This document shows, piece after piece, positions 44,097-53,909 of a stretch of 64,000 bases of DNA; position 1 is the first letter of the stretch, and each line of letters begins with the position of its first letter. Origin of the DNA: Bifidobacterium aquikefiri (GTDB taxonomy: Bacteria; Actinomycetota; Actinomycetes; Actinomycetales; Bifidobacteriaceae). The notes beneath the pieces were generated by a model that saw nothing but the letters and a program-made list of their open reading frames with translations, made no database searches and was not told the origin of the DNA. The position numbers were made by a program, and so were the translations under genes. The stretch is taken from NCBI RefSeq assembly GCF_002259795.1, contig NZ_MWXA01000009.1:1-64000 (forward strand), given 5' to 3'.

Positions 44097-44803
44097 AGCA
44101 ATTCTTTGCAGTGATAGGTGGTATGGGCACACTCGCCACAGAGAGCTATATCCGACTTGTTGATGAACTGACCCATGCTCATGAGGATCAGGAGTTTCTC
44201 GATTACGTGGTATTCAACGATTCAAGCGTTCCTGACCGCACTGAATTCATCTTGGGCAACAGTTCAGAGAGCCCATTTCCCTATATTGCAGATGATATTC
44301 GCAAGGCAACGGCCATCGGAGCCTCGTTCATTACGCTCCCCTGCAACACGGCGCACTATTTCTTTGACGAGCTTCAGGCACTCACGCCAGTCCCGATCAT
44401 TCACATGCCCAAAGTCACGATTGAGCGTATGTCGAAACTCTACCCCGCTGCTGAGCACCCGCGCGCGGCTTTCATGGGCACGCGCGGCAGTCTGGTGTCT
44501 GGAATCTATAGCACTGCGGTCAAGGCAGCAGGGTATGAATTCGTTTCTCCCGATGAGGCCATTCAAGAGAAGATCAGCTACCTGATCTATCACGATGTAA
44601 AAGAGACCGGCAACCTTAACAAGGATCGTTACACTGAAGCCCTTGATGACATGCTCACGGGTCTTCATTGCGACATCGTGATCCTCGGCTGTACCGAACT
44701 TTCGGTATTGAACGAGGCATTCCCCATGCCTCAGCTGCCCATCGTCGATGCACAGGCGGTTTTGGCCGATGAAACGGTCAAACAGGCGAAAAAATTGCGC
44801 TGA
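44093..44803 (+). CDS. Aspartate/glutamate racemase family protein
   Basis: This PLP-independent racemase should supply D-Asp or D-Glu for the preceding ligase. The 236-residue protein has the start FFAVIGGMGTLATESYI, the first catalytic Cys in LPCNTAHYFFDEL and the second in ILGCTELSVL. The 236-residue size is normal for aspartate racemase. The ATGA overlap with the ligase gene indicates translational coupling. Palindromic element copy C follows. Choice between D-Asp and D-Glu cannot be made from sequence alone. Confidence 0.88.
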   Translation: MKQFFAVIGGMGTLATESYIRLVDELTHAHEDQEFLDYVVFNDSSVPDRTEFILGNSSESPFPYIADDIRKATAIGASFITLPCNTAHYFFDELQALTPVPIIHMPKVTIERMSKLYPAAEHPRAAFMGTRGSLVSGIYSTAVKAAGYEFVSPDEAIQEKISYLIYHDVKETGNLNKDRYTEALDDMLTGLHCDIVILGCTELSVLNEAFPMPQLPIVDAQAVLADETVKQAKKLR

Positions 44804-44828
44804 ATCATCCCAATTCGAAAACCTTTTT

Positions 44829-44931
44829 GTTCATTGTGAACTTCTCAAAGTATCAAGACCAGATATCGCTGCCTTCGTGAGCTCAAATCAAGGAAATCGA
44901 GCTCTTATACTGCAGTAAGTTCACAATGAAC
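44829..44931. repeat. Palindromic intergenic element, copy C
   Basis: GTTCATTGTGAACTT (44829-44843) is the exact inverse of AAGTTCACAATGAAC (44917-44931). AAGTAT inside the left arm faces ATACTGC inside the right arm, and GAGCTC occurs twice in the centre as a further stem. It lies between the convergent racemase and smc genes. It is the most perfect copy of the family. Confidence 0.8.
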
Positions 44932-44966
44932 GCAATGCTTGCATATTCCGGACAGCGCGGACGCAT

Positions 44967-47900
44967 TCAATGACTCATTTTCTGGGAAATGACGGCAGTG
45001 ACGCCGTCATCACGCATGGTTATACCATACAACGCATCAGCAATGCTCATCGTGCGCTGCTGGTGGGTGATGACAATGAGCTGAGCATGCGAACGCAGAT
45101 CTTGCAGCGCGTTGAGCAATCTTGTGAGATTCACGTCATCAAGGGCAGCTTCGACTTCATCCATCACATAGAACGGGCTTGGACGCGCAGTGAAAATTGC
45201 AAAGAGCAAAGCAAGAGCCGTCAGGGAACGTTCTCCGCCAGATAGCAGAGAAAGCTGTTTGACGCGCTTGCCCGCAGGACTCGCCTCAACAATCACACCC
45301 GTGTGCAGCAAATCATCGGGATCCTCCAGGCGCAGACGTCCTGTTCCACCAGGGAACAAGGTGCTGAATACCTTGGTGAAAGCCTGTGCCGTATCCTCGA
45401 AAGCCGTTCGGAATACGTCCATCATCGTCGCATCAAGATTCTTGACCAAGCTCATCAGATCATCGCGAGATTGCGTCACATCATTGCGCTGCTTGTTAAG
45501 GAACGCATTGCGCGATTCCAATGACTCGTATTCCTCGGCAGCCAGTGGGTTCACCTTACCCAGCCTCGCCAAATCACGTTGAGCTTTCTCCAGCCGAGAC
45601 TGCTGTTCTTCGCGAGAATATGGAATAGTCATGATCCGTTCATCGGGTGAAGCTGCATGCTGTGGATCAGCACCACTGATCTGGCCGTCTTTGACACTGC
45701 GGTCTTCGCTCTCACGAGGTTGGTCATCGCGGGATTCTTCATCACTGCCATCAAGCAATTTAGGCTTGCCTGTTTCATCCAGTACAGGTATCTGCTTATC
45801 GGGTCCAAATCCATCGATGAGTTCGGTGAGATTCAATCCCAGTTCATCGGAAACCTTTTGCGTAAGCTGGCCGAACTGAGTCGCCAATCGCTCTCGTTCT
45901 ATGTCCAAAGCATGCTCTTGCTGCTGCAATGCGCCGACCTGTGGCTCCTTGCCATCTCTGAGTGCACGCAGATCCTTCAATTGAGCATCATGCTCGGACG
46001 CTGCGGACTGCAAGGCATCACGCTTCTCCTGGGCAGATGAAACTGCAGCTTCTACAAGGTTGATGACCTGCTGCGTTGCACGAGCAACAGCAAGTGAGTT
46101 ATCGTACTGCGCCTGCAGCACAGCGTTCTTGCGCTGAATACGTATACGTCTCTCGTCGGCTGATTTCGCATTGTCCCGAAGCATCTGGGATTGTCTGGTC
46201 AATGACTCTGCCTTGGAAACGGCCTCGTTCCAAGCTATTTTGGCGGTAACCTCCTGCTCGCGAGTCTTGGCCAGTGATGCTTCGAGGGACTTTTCTCGCT
46301 GGCCGAGTTCGTCAAAACTGGCCTGTCCATCGGAAGAACGTTCCGCTTCGTTCAAAGCCTCTTGCAGATCATCGAGTTTGACTGCATGATTGTGTGCATC
46401 ATCGTGAGCTTGGCTGCTCTTTGTCTCAGCATCGTGGATTTGATGGCCGAATTGAGTGATGCGTCGCTGCAAATCGTTCAGTGAGTCACGCATCTGCTTC
46501 AACCTCAGCTGAACCTCGGTGCGCTTATTACGTAGAGATTCCAAGATCGAACGTGCAGCGCTGTGCTCTTCACTCAGATGCTTCACCGATGTGGTGAGCT
46601 CATCAAGTGTTGCATCCATTTCCTTGACCTGTTTCAGAGCAGCGTCTCGTCTCGAAACCAGTGCAAGATCGCTTTGTGAAAGGGAGGAGCCGCCCGATGC
46701 TCCAACAGCATTCACGACATCGCCGTCCGCGGTGACCGCCTGCTGCCATCCGTCGTGGATTGCCGATCTTGCCTGTTCAAGCGAATCGACTGCGGCAACA
46801 TCAGATAACAGCATCCTTACCGATTGCAAGATTGATACTGCCATCTGGTGGTCGACACCGCTGGATTCCCTGACTGAAATGTATTGTGCGAGCGAGCTAA
46901 ATCCGGATTGATGCGGATTTGCCGTGTCGAAATCTCCCAAGCTTTCGTTGATTGCTGTACCTGAGCTTGGAGAAATCAGCACGGCCTTGCCCAGATTATT
47001 GTCGCGGACGTGCTGAAGGGCCCGGTCAATCTGCTCTGCATCAGGCACAACCACGGCATTTGCGAATACATCCAGGGCATGAGCCACTGGCTCTTCCCAA
47101 CCGGTCTTCACGTGAATGAAGTCCGCAAGTTTTCCCATTACATCGATGGCATCGTCTTTTTCCAAAGCTCCTGAAGCATTGCGGCTCTCCAAGGTGTCAT
47201 TGAGCGCGTCAGCCTTGGCCTGCAATGAGATTATTCGACCATTGATCTTTCTTTGCCGTTCATTGGCCTCATTGAGCTTAAGTCCCTCGGCTTCGTATGA
47301 TTTCTGTGCCTTGGCGAGCTGGTCATCGAGGTCCTGCGCATCCATGTGCTCGCTCTGTGCACGCATCTCGGTATGCCTCGTCTCGAGATCGCCCAGCTGC
47401 TGGCGTAGATTGCCGATCTGGCCTTCAAAATCCTTGGCTCGGCTCTGCGATAGCTGCAAAGCCGACTGCTCGCGTGCAATCATCTCACGAAGCTTGGAAA
47501 GCTGACGTTCACGCTGCTGCGTCGACTGCCGAAGCTCATTCAACGTCTGGCGGACTGAGGCAAGGTGCTTTTCGAATCCTGCGCGTTCCTCCGTGGTCCG
47601 ATCGAATTTCAGGCGTGCATCATCAATCAATCGCTGCTGCGCCTTCCCCTGCTGTTCCAGCTCTTCAGCTCTGTTGCGCAACATCTGGGAATCATCGCCG
47701 ACTGCCTGTTGAATTCTTCCCAGTGCTGACTCACTGCGTTCATGAGCCAATGACTGTAAGGAGCGCAGCCTCTCCTGGATCCTGGTGAGCTCGTTGAATC
47801 CGTCATTCAGCTCGCGCATTTCAGGACTTGTGGTACTGCTCAGACTTTCAATCTGCTCGATCTGTGACTTGATGGTGACGAGTTCACGCTGCTGTGCGAC

Positions 47901-48665
47901 TAACGCTCCGCGCGCCTTGGTCAGTTCAGCCCGCACGGTATCGCGACGTGAACTTAGCGTCACTGCGTCCTCTGCCAACAGCCTGGACTGTGCATCGCGC
48001 AATGCAATCTGAATGCCGTCTGCGCGCCGAGAAATCCTTGCCTGCCGTCCCAAAGGTCCGAGCTGACGGTGGATTTCACTTAAGAGATCATCAAGTCGAG
48101 ACAGGTTCGTCTCGGTATTCGCCAGCTTACGCAACGCTCGTTCCTTGCGCTTACGATGCTTTAAGATGCCGGCTGCCTCTTCAATGAAAGCTCGATGGCC
48201 GGCCGGATCCGCTCGCAGGATCGAATCGAGTCTGCCCTGCCCTATGATGACGTGCATCTGAGAGCCAAGGCCTGTATCGCTCAACAGTTCCTGAATGTCA
48301 AGCAACCTGCAGGAAGTGCCATTGATGGAATATTCCGATCCACCATTTCTGAAAATCGTACGAGTAATGGTCACTTCGGAATATTCGATGTCCAGAGCAT
48401 GATCGGTATTGTCTATTGTCAGACTGACCTGAGCACGACCGAGTGGCGGGCGCGACGATGTGCCGGCAAAGATCACGTCTTCCATCGAGGTACCGCGCAA
48501 GGTCTTTGCACCCTGCTCCCCCATGACCCAGGCCAGAGCGTCTACAATATTCGACTTTCCAGAACCATTCGGCCCCACAACAGCAGTGATTCCTGGCTCA
48601 AAGCGTAAGGTCGTTGCCGATGCGAAGGATTTGAAACCTCGTAGACTCAGATCCTTCAGATACAT
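44967..48665 (-). CDS. smc: Chromosome segregation ATPase SMC
   Basis: This is the structural maintenance of chromosomes protein, the motor of the SMC-ScpAB condensin whose partners are at 15.7-17.3 kb. The 1232-residue protein has Walker A GPNGSGKSN at 31-39, a long coiled coil to the hinge near residues 510-650 (GKLADFIHVKTGWEEPVAHA), a second coiled coil, then signature LSGGERSLTALALLFAIF and Walker B FYVMDEVEAALDD. An acidic insertion (ESRDDQPRESEDRS) lies in the C-terminal coiled coil and is not typical. Its start overlaps the folC stop in TAATG, so the two genes are translationally coupled. Confidence 0.97.
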   Translation of the reverse strand: MYLKDLSLRGFKSFASATTLRFEPGITAVVGPNGSGKSNIVDALAWVMGEQGAKTLRGTSMEDVIFAGTSSRPPLGRAQVSLTIDNTDHALDIEYSEVTITRTIFRNGGSEYSINGTSCRLLDIQELLSDTGLGSQMHVIIGQGRLDSILRADPAGHRAFIEEAAGILKHRKRKERALRKLANTETNLSRLDDLLSEIHRQLGPLGRQARISRRADGIQIALRDAQSRLLAEDAVTLSSRRDTVRAELTKARGALVAQQRELVTIKSQIEQIESLSSTTSPEMRELNDGFNELTRIQERLRSLQSLAHERSESALGRIQQAVGDDSQMLRNRAEELEQQGKAQQRLIDDARLKFDRTTEERAGFEKHLASVRQTLNELRQSTQQRERQLSKLREMIAREQSALQLSQSRAKDFEGQIGNLRQQLGDLETRHTEMRAQSEHMDAQDLDDQLAKAQKSYEAEGLKLNEANERQRKINGRIISLQAKADALNDTLESRNASGALEKDDAIDVMGKLADFIHVKTGWEEPVAHALDVFANAVVVPDAEQIDRALQHVRDNNLGKAVLISPSSGTAINESLGDFDTANPHQSGFSSLAQYISVRESSGVDHQMAVSILQSVRMLLSDVAAVDSLEQARSAIHDGWQQAVTADGDVVNAVGASGGSSLSQSDLALVSRRDAALKQVKEMDATLDELTTSVKHLSEEHSAARSILESLRNKRTEVQLRLKQMRDSLNDLQRRITQFGHQIHDAETKSSQAHDDAHNHAVKLDDLQEALNEAERSSDGQASFDELGQREKSLEASLAKTREQEVTAKIAWNEAVSKAESLTRQSQMLRDNAKSADERRIRIQRKNAVLQAQYDNSLAVARATQQVINLVEAAVSSAQEKRDALQSAASEHDAQLKDLRALRDGKEPQVGALQQQEHALDIERERLATQFGQLTQKVSDELGLNLTELIDGFGPDKQIPVLDETGKPKLLDGSDEESRDDQPRESEDRSVKDGQISGADPQHAASPDERIMTIPYSREEQQSRLEKAQRDLARLGKVNPLAAEEYESLESRNAFLNKQRNDVTQSRDDLMSLVKNLDATMMDVFRTAFEDTAQAFTKVFSTLFPGGTGRLRLEDPDDLLHTGVIVEASPAGKRVKQLSLLSGGERSLTALALLFAIFTARPSPFYVMDEVEAALDDVNLTRLLNALQDLRSHAQLIVITHQQRTMSIADALYGITMRDDGVTAVISQKMSH

Positions 48666-50086
48666 TACGCTCTCTCCGCCTTTGGCTTCTTCAAGTCAGG
48701 ATTATCGTGCTCCTTGAGAAGGATACGCGCATCGCCTGCAGTGACAAAACTGCCACAAATCAGTACGCCTCGCCCGTATCCAACACCGAGTTCATCTTCG
48801 CTATCTACCAAGTCAACGGCCTTCTGGATCGCATCGGTGAGCATATCCTCGCGAATCACGCGGTCACGACCAAAGACGCTCACAGCAATTTTCTCAAGCT
48901 CTTCGGCGGGCATGACCCGATCACGCCATGAATTCTCCGTCACCACGATCTGGCTGAGCAGAGGTTCCAGAATCCCAAGGAATTCCTCGACCTGCTTGTC
49001 CTTCATCATGGCGACGACGCCGACGAGCTGTTCGAAGTGATAGCTCTCTTCAATCGCATCGCGCAATGCCTGAGCCGCATTCACGTTGTGACCGCCGTCA
49101 AGAATGATCGTCGGGGAATTGCGAATCTGTTCGATCCGTCCAGGAATCTTCACACTGCCCAGCGCCTCTGCCACCAAATCACCGTCAAGTGTGCCATTGA
49201 CCGGCAAGACAACCTCGGCAGCTGCGAGCGCCTCCAAGGCATTGTGTGCTTGATGCTTGCCGAATTTGGCGATAGGAACCTGTTCGTATCGCCCGTTCGG
49301 GGTGACCAATGTCGCAACCTGACCACCCACCGCAGGGATTCTTGATTCAACGCTCATTTCCTGACCGTCACGAATCAGCTCGCGTGCCTGATTGTTGTGG
49401 AATGCTGCTTCAATGATCGGCATGACCTTTTCCGCATGAGGCTGCGGTCCGACGATGACCGTTGAATTCTTCTTGATGATTCCTGCCTTTTCGGTGGCAA
49501 TCTCCTCTACGGTATTGCCAAGCCACTGCATGTGGTCCATGTCGACAGGCCCGATGATCGAGACATCCCCATCGAGCACATTCGTCGCATCCCACAATCC
49601 GCCCATCCCGACTTCAATGACGGCAACGTCGACCGGAGCATCGGCAAACGCCCATATGGCCATGGTCGTCAGAACCTCGAAGAAGCTCATCTTCGGGTCT
49701 CCCCGTTTGATGGACTCCTTATCGACGATATCGATGAAATCCTTCACCTGGTTGTATACGTCGATGAATCTGTTGTCGGAAAGCTGCTGACCATTGACGC
49801 ATATGCGTTCGGTGATCTTTTGCAGGTGCGGCGAAGTGTAGAGTCCGGTGCTCAATCCATAGGTTCGTACGATGGTTTCGACCATACGAGCGGTCGAGCC
49901 CTTGCCGTTGGTGCCGGTGATGTGCACGATGCGGAATGACCGTTCCGGGTGACCGAGAAGATCGAGAATCATCTTCATTCGATCGAGATTGAGGTTGGTC
50001 GTATTATGTTCAGGCGGTCGTTGCATGATCAGCCTCTGAACATCCTGCAGACTTTCTCCGCCTTTATTTGGTTCCTCTAATGACAA
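48665..50086 (-). CDS. folC: Folylpolyglutamate synthase / dihydrofolate synthase
   Basis: This Mur-ligase-fold enzyme adds glutamate to folates, and in many bacteria also to dihydropteroate. The 473-residue protein has HITGTNGKGSTARMVETIVR (P-loop), YTSPHLQKITERICVNGQ, FFEVLTTMAIWAFADAPVDV with the catalytic-site Glu, and EVGMGGLWDATNVL. The C-domain has ILDGGHNVNAAQALRDAI, the DGAHN-like motif. The start is TTG 50086 with GAAGG ahead; an ATG at 50026 preceded by AGAGG is nearly as likely. It precedes smc. Confidence 0.93.
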   Translation of the reverse strand: MSLEEPNKGGESLQDVQRLIMQRPPEHNTTNLNLDRMKMILDLLGHPERSFRIVHITGTNGKGSTARMVETIVRTYGLSTGLYTSPHLQKITERICVNGQQLSDNRFIDVYNQVKDFIDIVDKESIKRGDPKMSFFEVLTTMAIWAFADAPVDVAVIEVGMGGLWDATNVLDGDVSIIGPVDMDHMQWLGNTVEEIATEKAGIIKKNSTVIVGPQPHAEKVMPIIEAAFHNNQARELIRDGQEMSVESRIPAVGGQVATLVTPNGRYEQVPIAKFGKHQAHNALEALAAAEVVLPVNGTLDGDLVAEALGSVKIPGRIEQIRNSPTIILDGGHNVNAAQALRDAIEESYHFEQLVGVVAMMKDKQVEEFLGILEPLLSQIVVTENSWRDRVMPAEELEKIAVSVFGRDRVIREDMLTDAIQKAVDLVDSEDELGVGYGRGVLICGSFVTAGDARILLKEHDNPDLKKPKAERA

Positions 50087-50282
50087 GTCGCGCCTTCTAT
50101 CTCGTCTTTCTTCCCCCGGATCAGGGCCACTCGACCATTGTAAACGAAGCGTGATACGCGTTTCAGGGTTATTGCACGCTCAGAGACGAACGCATTCATC
50201 GAGGGACTATGTAATCGTTCATGGGTAGGATGGAATGTGTTATGTGGGAAGTTAGATGGCCATGGTCGGCCGAAGGAGAGTC

Positions 50283-51851
50283 ATGTCGGAAGTGGAAGAT
50301 TTGAATGCTGTAAATTCCAGCGAAGATAGTCCAAATATTGAAAAACGTATCAATAATCGAACGCTCAGTCCTGTTTCGCAGAATTTCAAGAAATTTATGA
50401 CCACCGGATGGGGCAAGGAAGATACGCACGTCAGGCCACTCGAATCAAGCGAATATACACCGGAACGACTGGAAACACTGGGCCACAGATTCCCAGGAGA
50501 CCGCATCGTCATTCCTGCGGGTACGCCGAAGGCGCGTAACAATGACTGTGACTACGCATTCCGTCCCGATACGACTTTCGCCTATTACACGGGTCTTGGT
50601 GAGGATCTCGAGCCGGGAGCCGTTCTGGTGCTGAATCCCGTCGCACCCGGATCTGCCGAGGCAAATGCCGGGAAGACTCATGTTCCAGAACTGTTCGTGC
50701 ATCCACGGGCAGACCAGAGCACCGAGGATTATTACCGCTCCTCGCAGTATGGCGAATACTGGGTCGGTCCTCGCGCTGGAATCGAAGAGCTTGGCACCAT
50801 GACCGGCATTGAGACGCATGATATCGCACAACTTTCCGATGCTCTCGCCAAGGATGTCGGCACCGAGCAGAATGCCGTTCGGCTGCGCGTGGTGCGTCAA
50901 GCCGACGAAAAGGTAACCGATCTGGTTCAGTCCATCCGCCGTACGCATGGCTTTGATGATCCCGACAAGAATCGCAGCGTCGATGGCAAGCTTCACGAGT
51001 TCGCGGCCGAAGCGCGCATGCTCAAGGACTCCTACGAGGTTGGCGAAATGCGCAAGGCCATTGCAGCGACGAAGGACGGCTTCGATCGCATGCTCATCCG
51101 TTTGCCTCAAGTCAAGGACACCACACGTTCCGAGCGAAAGCTTGAAGGAGCATTCAACGCAGTAGCTCGCGAAGAGGGCAACACCGTTGGTTACGACACG
51201 ATTGTGGCATCAGGCAGCAATGCGCCCATCCTGCATTGGATGCGCAACACGGGTGATGTATCTTCCGGAGATCTGCTCCTGATCGATGCAGGTGTTGAGG
51301 TAACGAGCCTATATACGGCAGATATCACCAGGACCTTCCCCGTTTCAGGCAGGTTCACGCCATTGCAACGCAAACTCTACGAAACCGTTCTGAAGGCGCA
51401 GCAAGCTGGATTCGAAGCGGCGCAACCGGGAGCAACATACTCGAATATCCATCATGCGGTCATGCGGGTGCTTGCAGAGGCGCTCCACGAATGGGGCATC
51501 CTGAAGGTCAGTGTAGAAGAGGCACTCAGTCCTGAAGGCCAGCAGCACCGTCGTTGGCATGCCTGCGGATGTGCACATCATCTGGGATTGGATGTTCATG
51601 ATTGTGCACAGGCTAGATATGAGTCATATCAGGATGCACCGATCACTCCGGGAATGATTTTCACAATCGAGCCTGGTCTCTATTTCAAGGACAATGACCT
51701 TCTTATTCCGCCCGAGTACCGCGGTATTGGCATTCGCATTGAAGATGACGTGTTGATGACCAAAAATGGCCCGGAATGGCTTTCTTCTGCCATTCCCAAG
51801 CAGGTTGATGACGTCGAGGCCTGGATGGCTCAGCAGGCAGGGAAGGCCTGA
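50283..51851 (+). CDS. pepP: Xaa-Pro aminopeptidase (aminopeptidase P)
   Basis: The metallopeptidase removes N-terminal residues that precede proline. The 522-residue protein has a creatinase-like N-domain (CDYAFRPDTTFAYYTGLGED) and a pita-bread C-domain with all five metal ligands: Asp in LLIDAGVE, Asp in YTADITRTFPVSG, His in HHLGLDVHD, Glu in FTIEPGLYF and Glu in GIRIEDDVL. The start is the ATG at 50283 with GGAGA just ahead. It is transcribed divergently from folC and followed by a Nudix gene after 49 bases. A Leu-rich or membrane segment is absent, so it is cytoplasmic. Confidence 0.94.
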   Translation: MSEVEDLNAVNSSEDSPNIEKRINNRTLSPVSQNFKKFMTTGWGKEDTHVRPLESSEYTPERLETLGHRFPGDRIVIPAGTPKARNNDCDYAFRPDTTFAYYTGLGEDLEPGAVLVLNPVAPGSAEANAGKTHVPELFVHPRADQSTEDYYRSSQYGEYWVGPRAGIEELGTMTGIETHDIAQLSDALAKDVGTEQNAVRLRVVRQADEKVTDLVQSIRRTHGFDDPDKNRSVDGKLHEFAAEARMLKDSYEVGEMRKAIAATKDGFDRMLIRLPQVKDTTRSERKLEGAFNAVAREEGNTVGYDTIVASGSNAPILHWMRNTGDVSSGDLLLIDAGVEVTSLYTADITRTFPVSGRFTPLQRKLYETVLKAQQAGFEAAQPGATYSNIHHAVMRVLAEALHEWGILKVSVEEALSPEGQQHRRWHACGCAHHLGLDVHDCAQARYESYQDAPITPGMIFTIEPGLYFKDNDLLIPPEYRGIGIRIEDDVLMTKNGPEWLSSAIPKQVDDVEAWMAQQAGKA

Positions 51852-51900
51852 CCTTTTCGTTCCAGCCGCAATCATCAATCAAGATAACCAGGGAGTATGC

Positions 51901-52413
51901 ATGGCAACACCAGAGTTCATTCTCAAGCTGCGCAAGAAAATCGGTCATGATCCTCTGTGGTTGGTGGGGATCACAGCGTATGTCCACTCCCAGGAAGGCA
52001 AGATACTGTTGGGCAGGCGGAGTGATACGGGCGAATGGGCTCTGGTGTATGGCATCAATGAACCGTGCGAGGAACCCGCGGATACGGTAGTCCGAGAGGT
52101 CAAGGAAGAGACTGGTATCGATGTAGTCCCCACAGCCTTGGCATCGGTCAAGTCATCTGCGCGCATGCTGACCTATGGCAATGGAGATCAGGCTCAATAC
52201 ATGGACTTGCTGTTTATATGCACGCTCAAGGATGGCGGAAACGCAGAACCTTACGTTGGCGACGAAGAGAGTCTTCAGGTCGGATGGTTCAGTCTCGATG
52301 AATTGCCCCAGCCACTTGCAAAAACCACGATGGAGCGGCTTGCCTACGTGCAGGAATTTGAAAATCGTTGCCACAGAGGAGACAATCGCGCACTTTTTGC
52401 CCAAAATCTCTGA
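51901..52413 (+). CDS. Nudix hydrolase
   Basis: This hydrolase acts on nucleoside diphosphates linked to another moiety. The 170-residue protein from the ATG at 51901 (GGGAG four bases ahead) has the Nudix box in GINEPCEEPADTVVREVKEE, followed by TGID, with the Gx5Ex7REUxEExGU pattern complete. The N-terminal lead-in LWLVGITAYVHSQEGKILLG and the closing VGWFSLDELPQPL are typical of MutT-like proteins. It is probably co-transcribed with pepP. Substrate unknown. Confidence 0.9.
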   Translation: MATPEFILKLRKKIGHDPLWLVGITAYVHSQEGKILLGRRSDTGEWALVYGINEPCEEPADTVVREVKEETGIDVVPTALASVKSSARMLTYGNGDQAQYMDLLFICTLKDGGNAEPYVGDEESLQVGWFSLDELPQPLAKTTMERLAYVQEFENRCHRGDNRALFAQNL

Positions 52414-52420
52414 GTTTTTC

Positions 52421-52523
52421 ATTCATTGTGAACTCGCTTGGGTAGTTACACTTGAAATCGGCGCTCTCGCGTTGAAATTAAGGGGAATCTAGCACTGTAT
52501 ACCCCGAAATGTTCACAATGAAC
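52421..52523. repeat. Palindromic intergenic element, copy D
   Basis: TTCATTGTGAAC (52422-52433) is the exact inverse of GTTCACAATGAA (52511-52522). GGGTAGT in the left arm faces GTATACCCC in the right arm. It lies eight bases past the Nudix stop and about 40 bases before the ROK operator, so it separates two transcription units on the same strand. Confidence 0.78.
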
Positions 52524-52559
52524 GTTGCCTCCACTACGACACGCCGAGTGACGTTTTTG

Positions 52560-52576
52560 TATTAACTTCGTTAATA
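52560..52576. promoter_or_regulatory. Operator palindrome upstream of the ROK regulator
   Basis: TATTAAC-TTC-GTTAATA is a perfect inverted repeat with three-base centre, 53 bases before the ROK start. ROK repressors bind AT-rich palindromes of this type at their own promoters. Autoregulation of the ROK-fructokinase operon is inferred. Confidence 0.6.
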
Positions 52577-52629
52577 TACTATCTATGTGCGCTCAGTGAC
52601 ACCGCCGTCTATTTTTAAAGGAGTATGCA

Positions 52630-53859
52630 ATGAAGCAAGCTGCATCCGAAGGCACTCCTTCATCAATTTCAGAATTGAATCGCTCAAGAATCATCAACTT
52701 CCTTTTTCGTAATGGCATTAGTTCAAGGGCACAAATCGCAAAGGCAACCGGACTTACTGCAGCGGCAATAACGAAGATAACTGCTCGACTCATCGACTTT
52801 GGCGTAATCAGTGAAACCGGCGATTTGGAAGGTGCAATGAATCGGCGATCGATTGGGTTGCAATTCAACGATTCTCGGTATGAGGTCATAGCTGTGAAAT
52901 TTGCACGCAGTCTGGTTCAGATCGGCATCTTCGAATTAAGCGGCCGTTGCATAAAGATTCATGATTTCCCACCTGTCAACAACGAAGACGTGATTGACAC
53001 GGTTTCGCAAATCAAGCAATACATCAAGAGCACCATCGCTCACAATCCTGCCATCGTTGCAGTCGGCATGGCAGTTCCCGGACCATATCTCTCGGATGAG
53101 GGTCGAATCATCTCGGTCACGAGCATGCAGATGTGGAAAGAAGTCAATTTCAAGAATGAATTTACACAGGCATTCGCCGTTCCGACATTTATAGAGCATG
53201 ATGCCCAATCAGGCGCATTGGCCCAAAGTCTCTTTGGCGCTCAGACGGATGGAAACTCACTTGCCTATTATCTGATTGGCGAAGGTGTCGGTGTCGGTGT
53301 CATCGACAATGGCAATCTGGTTTCGGGTTCGCGGGGTGTTGCAACGGAAATTGGGCATTTGAGCATCGACATCAATGGCCGACCGTGCGAATGCGGCAAT
53401 GTAGGGTGCTTGGAGCGCTACTGCTCAACTGGCGCAGTCAAAGAGCTGCTGCAGGAACCAAGTAATAGGGGAATTCTCGAAGATGTCAATGATCTTCTCC
53501 CACGGGAAGCATGCAATCGTTTATTCAAGGAGTCTTACGCCGGCAATGCAGAAGCGCAGCGAATAGTCCGCGAGATCGCACGATACATCGCCTATGGCTG
53601 CATCAATATAATCTACGGCTACAATCCCAGCCAGATCATCATCGGCGACATTCTTTCTGAGGCCGGCGATACCATGCTCGACGAAGTCAGGCGAATCGTT
53701 GCCGAGCGTGTACTCCCCGACCTCATGGAAAGCACCACAATCACGCTTTCAGACCTTCCCACCGATGCAACCCTTACCGGTGCAGCCGCAGTTGCGGCAA
53801 GTCAATTTTTGCGCAATCCATCCCGATTTGTTGCTGGAATGGATACGCCAAAACGATGA
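52630..53859 (+). CDS. ROK-family transcriptional regulator
   Basis: This is a sugar-responsive repressor of the NagC/Mlc/XylR type. The 409-residue protein has an N-terminal winged helix (NRSRIINFLFRNGISSRAQI, then KATGLTAAAITKITARLIDF) and a ROK domain with IAVGMAVPGPY, IEHDAQSGALAQSLF, GVATEIGHLSID and the zinc motif CECGNVGCLERYC. The ATG at 52630 follows AAAGGAG. It is co-directional with a fructokinase gene 50 bases on and has a palindromic operator in front, so it probably represses its own operon and perhaps fructose or sucrose genes elsewhere. Confidence 0.93.
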   Translation: MKQAASEGTPSSISELNRSRIINFLFRNGISSRAQIAKATGLTAAAITKITARLIDFGVISETGDLEGAMNRRSIGLQFNDSRYEVIAVKFARSLVQIGIFELSGRCIKIHDFPPVNNEDVIDTVSQIKQYIKSTIAHNPAIVAVGMAVPGPYLSDEGRIISVTSMQMWKEVNFKNEFTQAFAVPTFIEHDAQSGALAQSLFGAQTDGNSLAYYLIGEGVGVGVIDNGNLVSGSRGVATEIGHLSIDINGRPCECGNVGCLERYCSTGAVKELLQEPSNRGILEDVNDLLPREACNRLFKESYAGNAEAQRIVREIARYIAYGCINIIYGYNPSQIIIGDILSEAGDTMLDEVRRIVAERVLPDLMESTTITLSDLPTDATLTGAAAVAASQFLRNPSRFVAGMDTPKR

Positions 53860-53909
53860 TTTTCAATCCAGAAAATCAGCAAAGTCAACACCCCACGAAA
53901 GGAACAACA

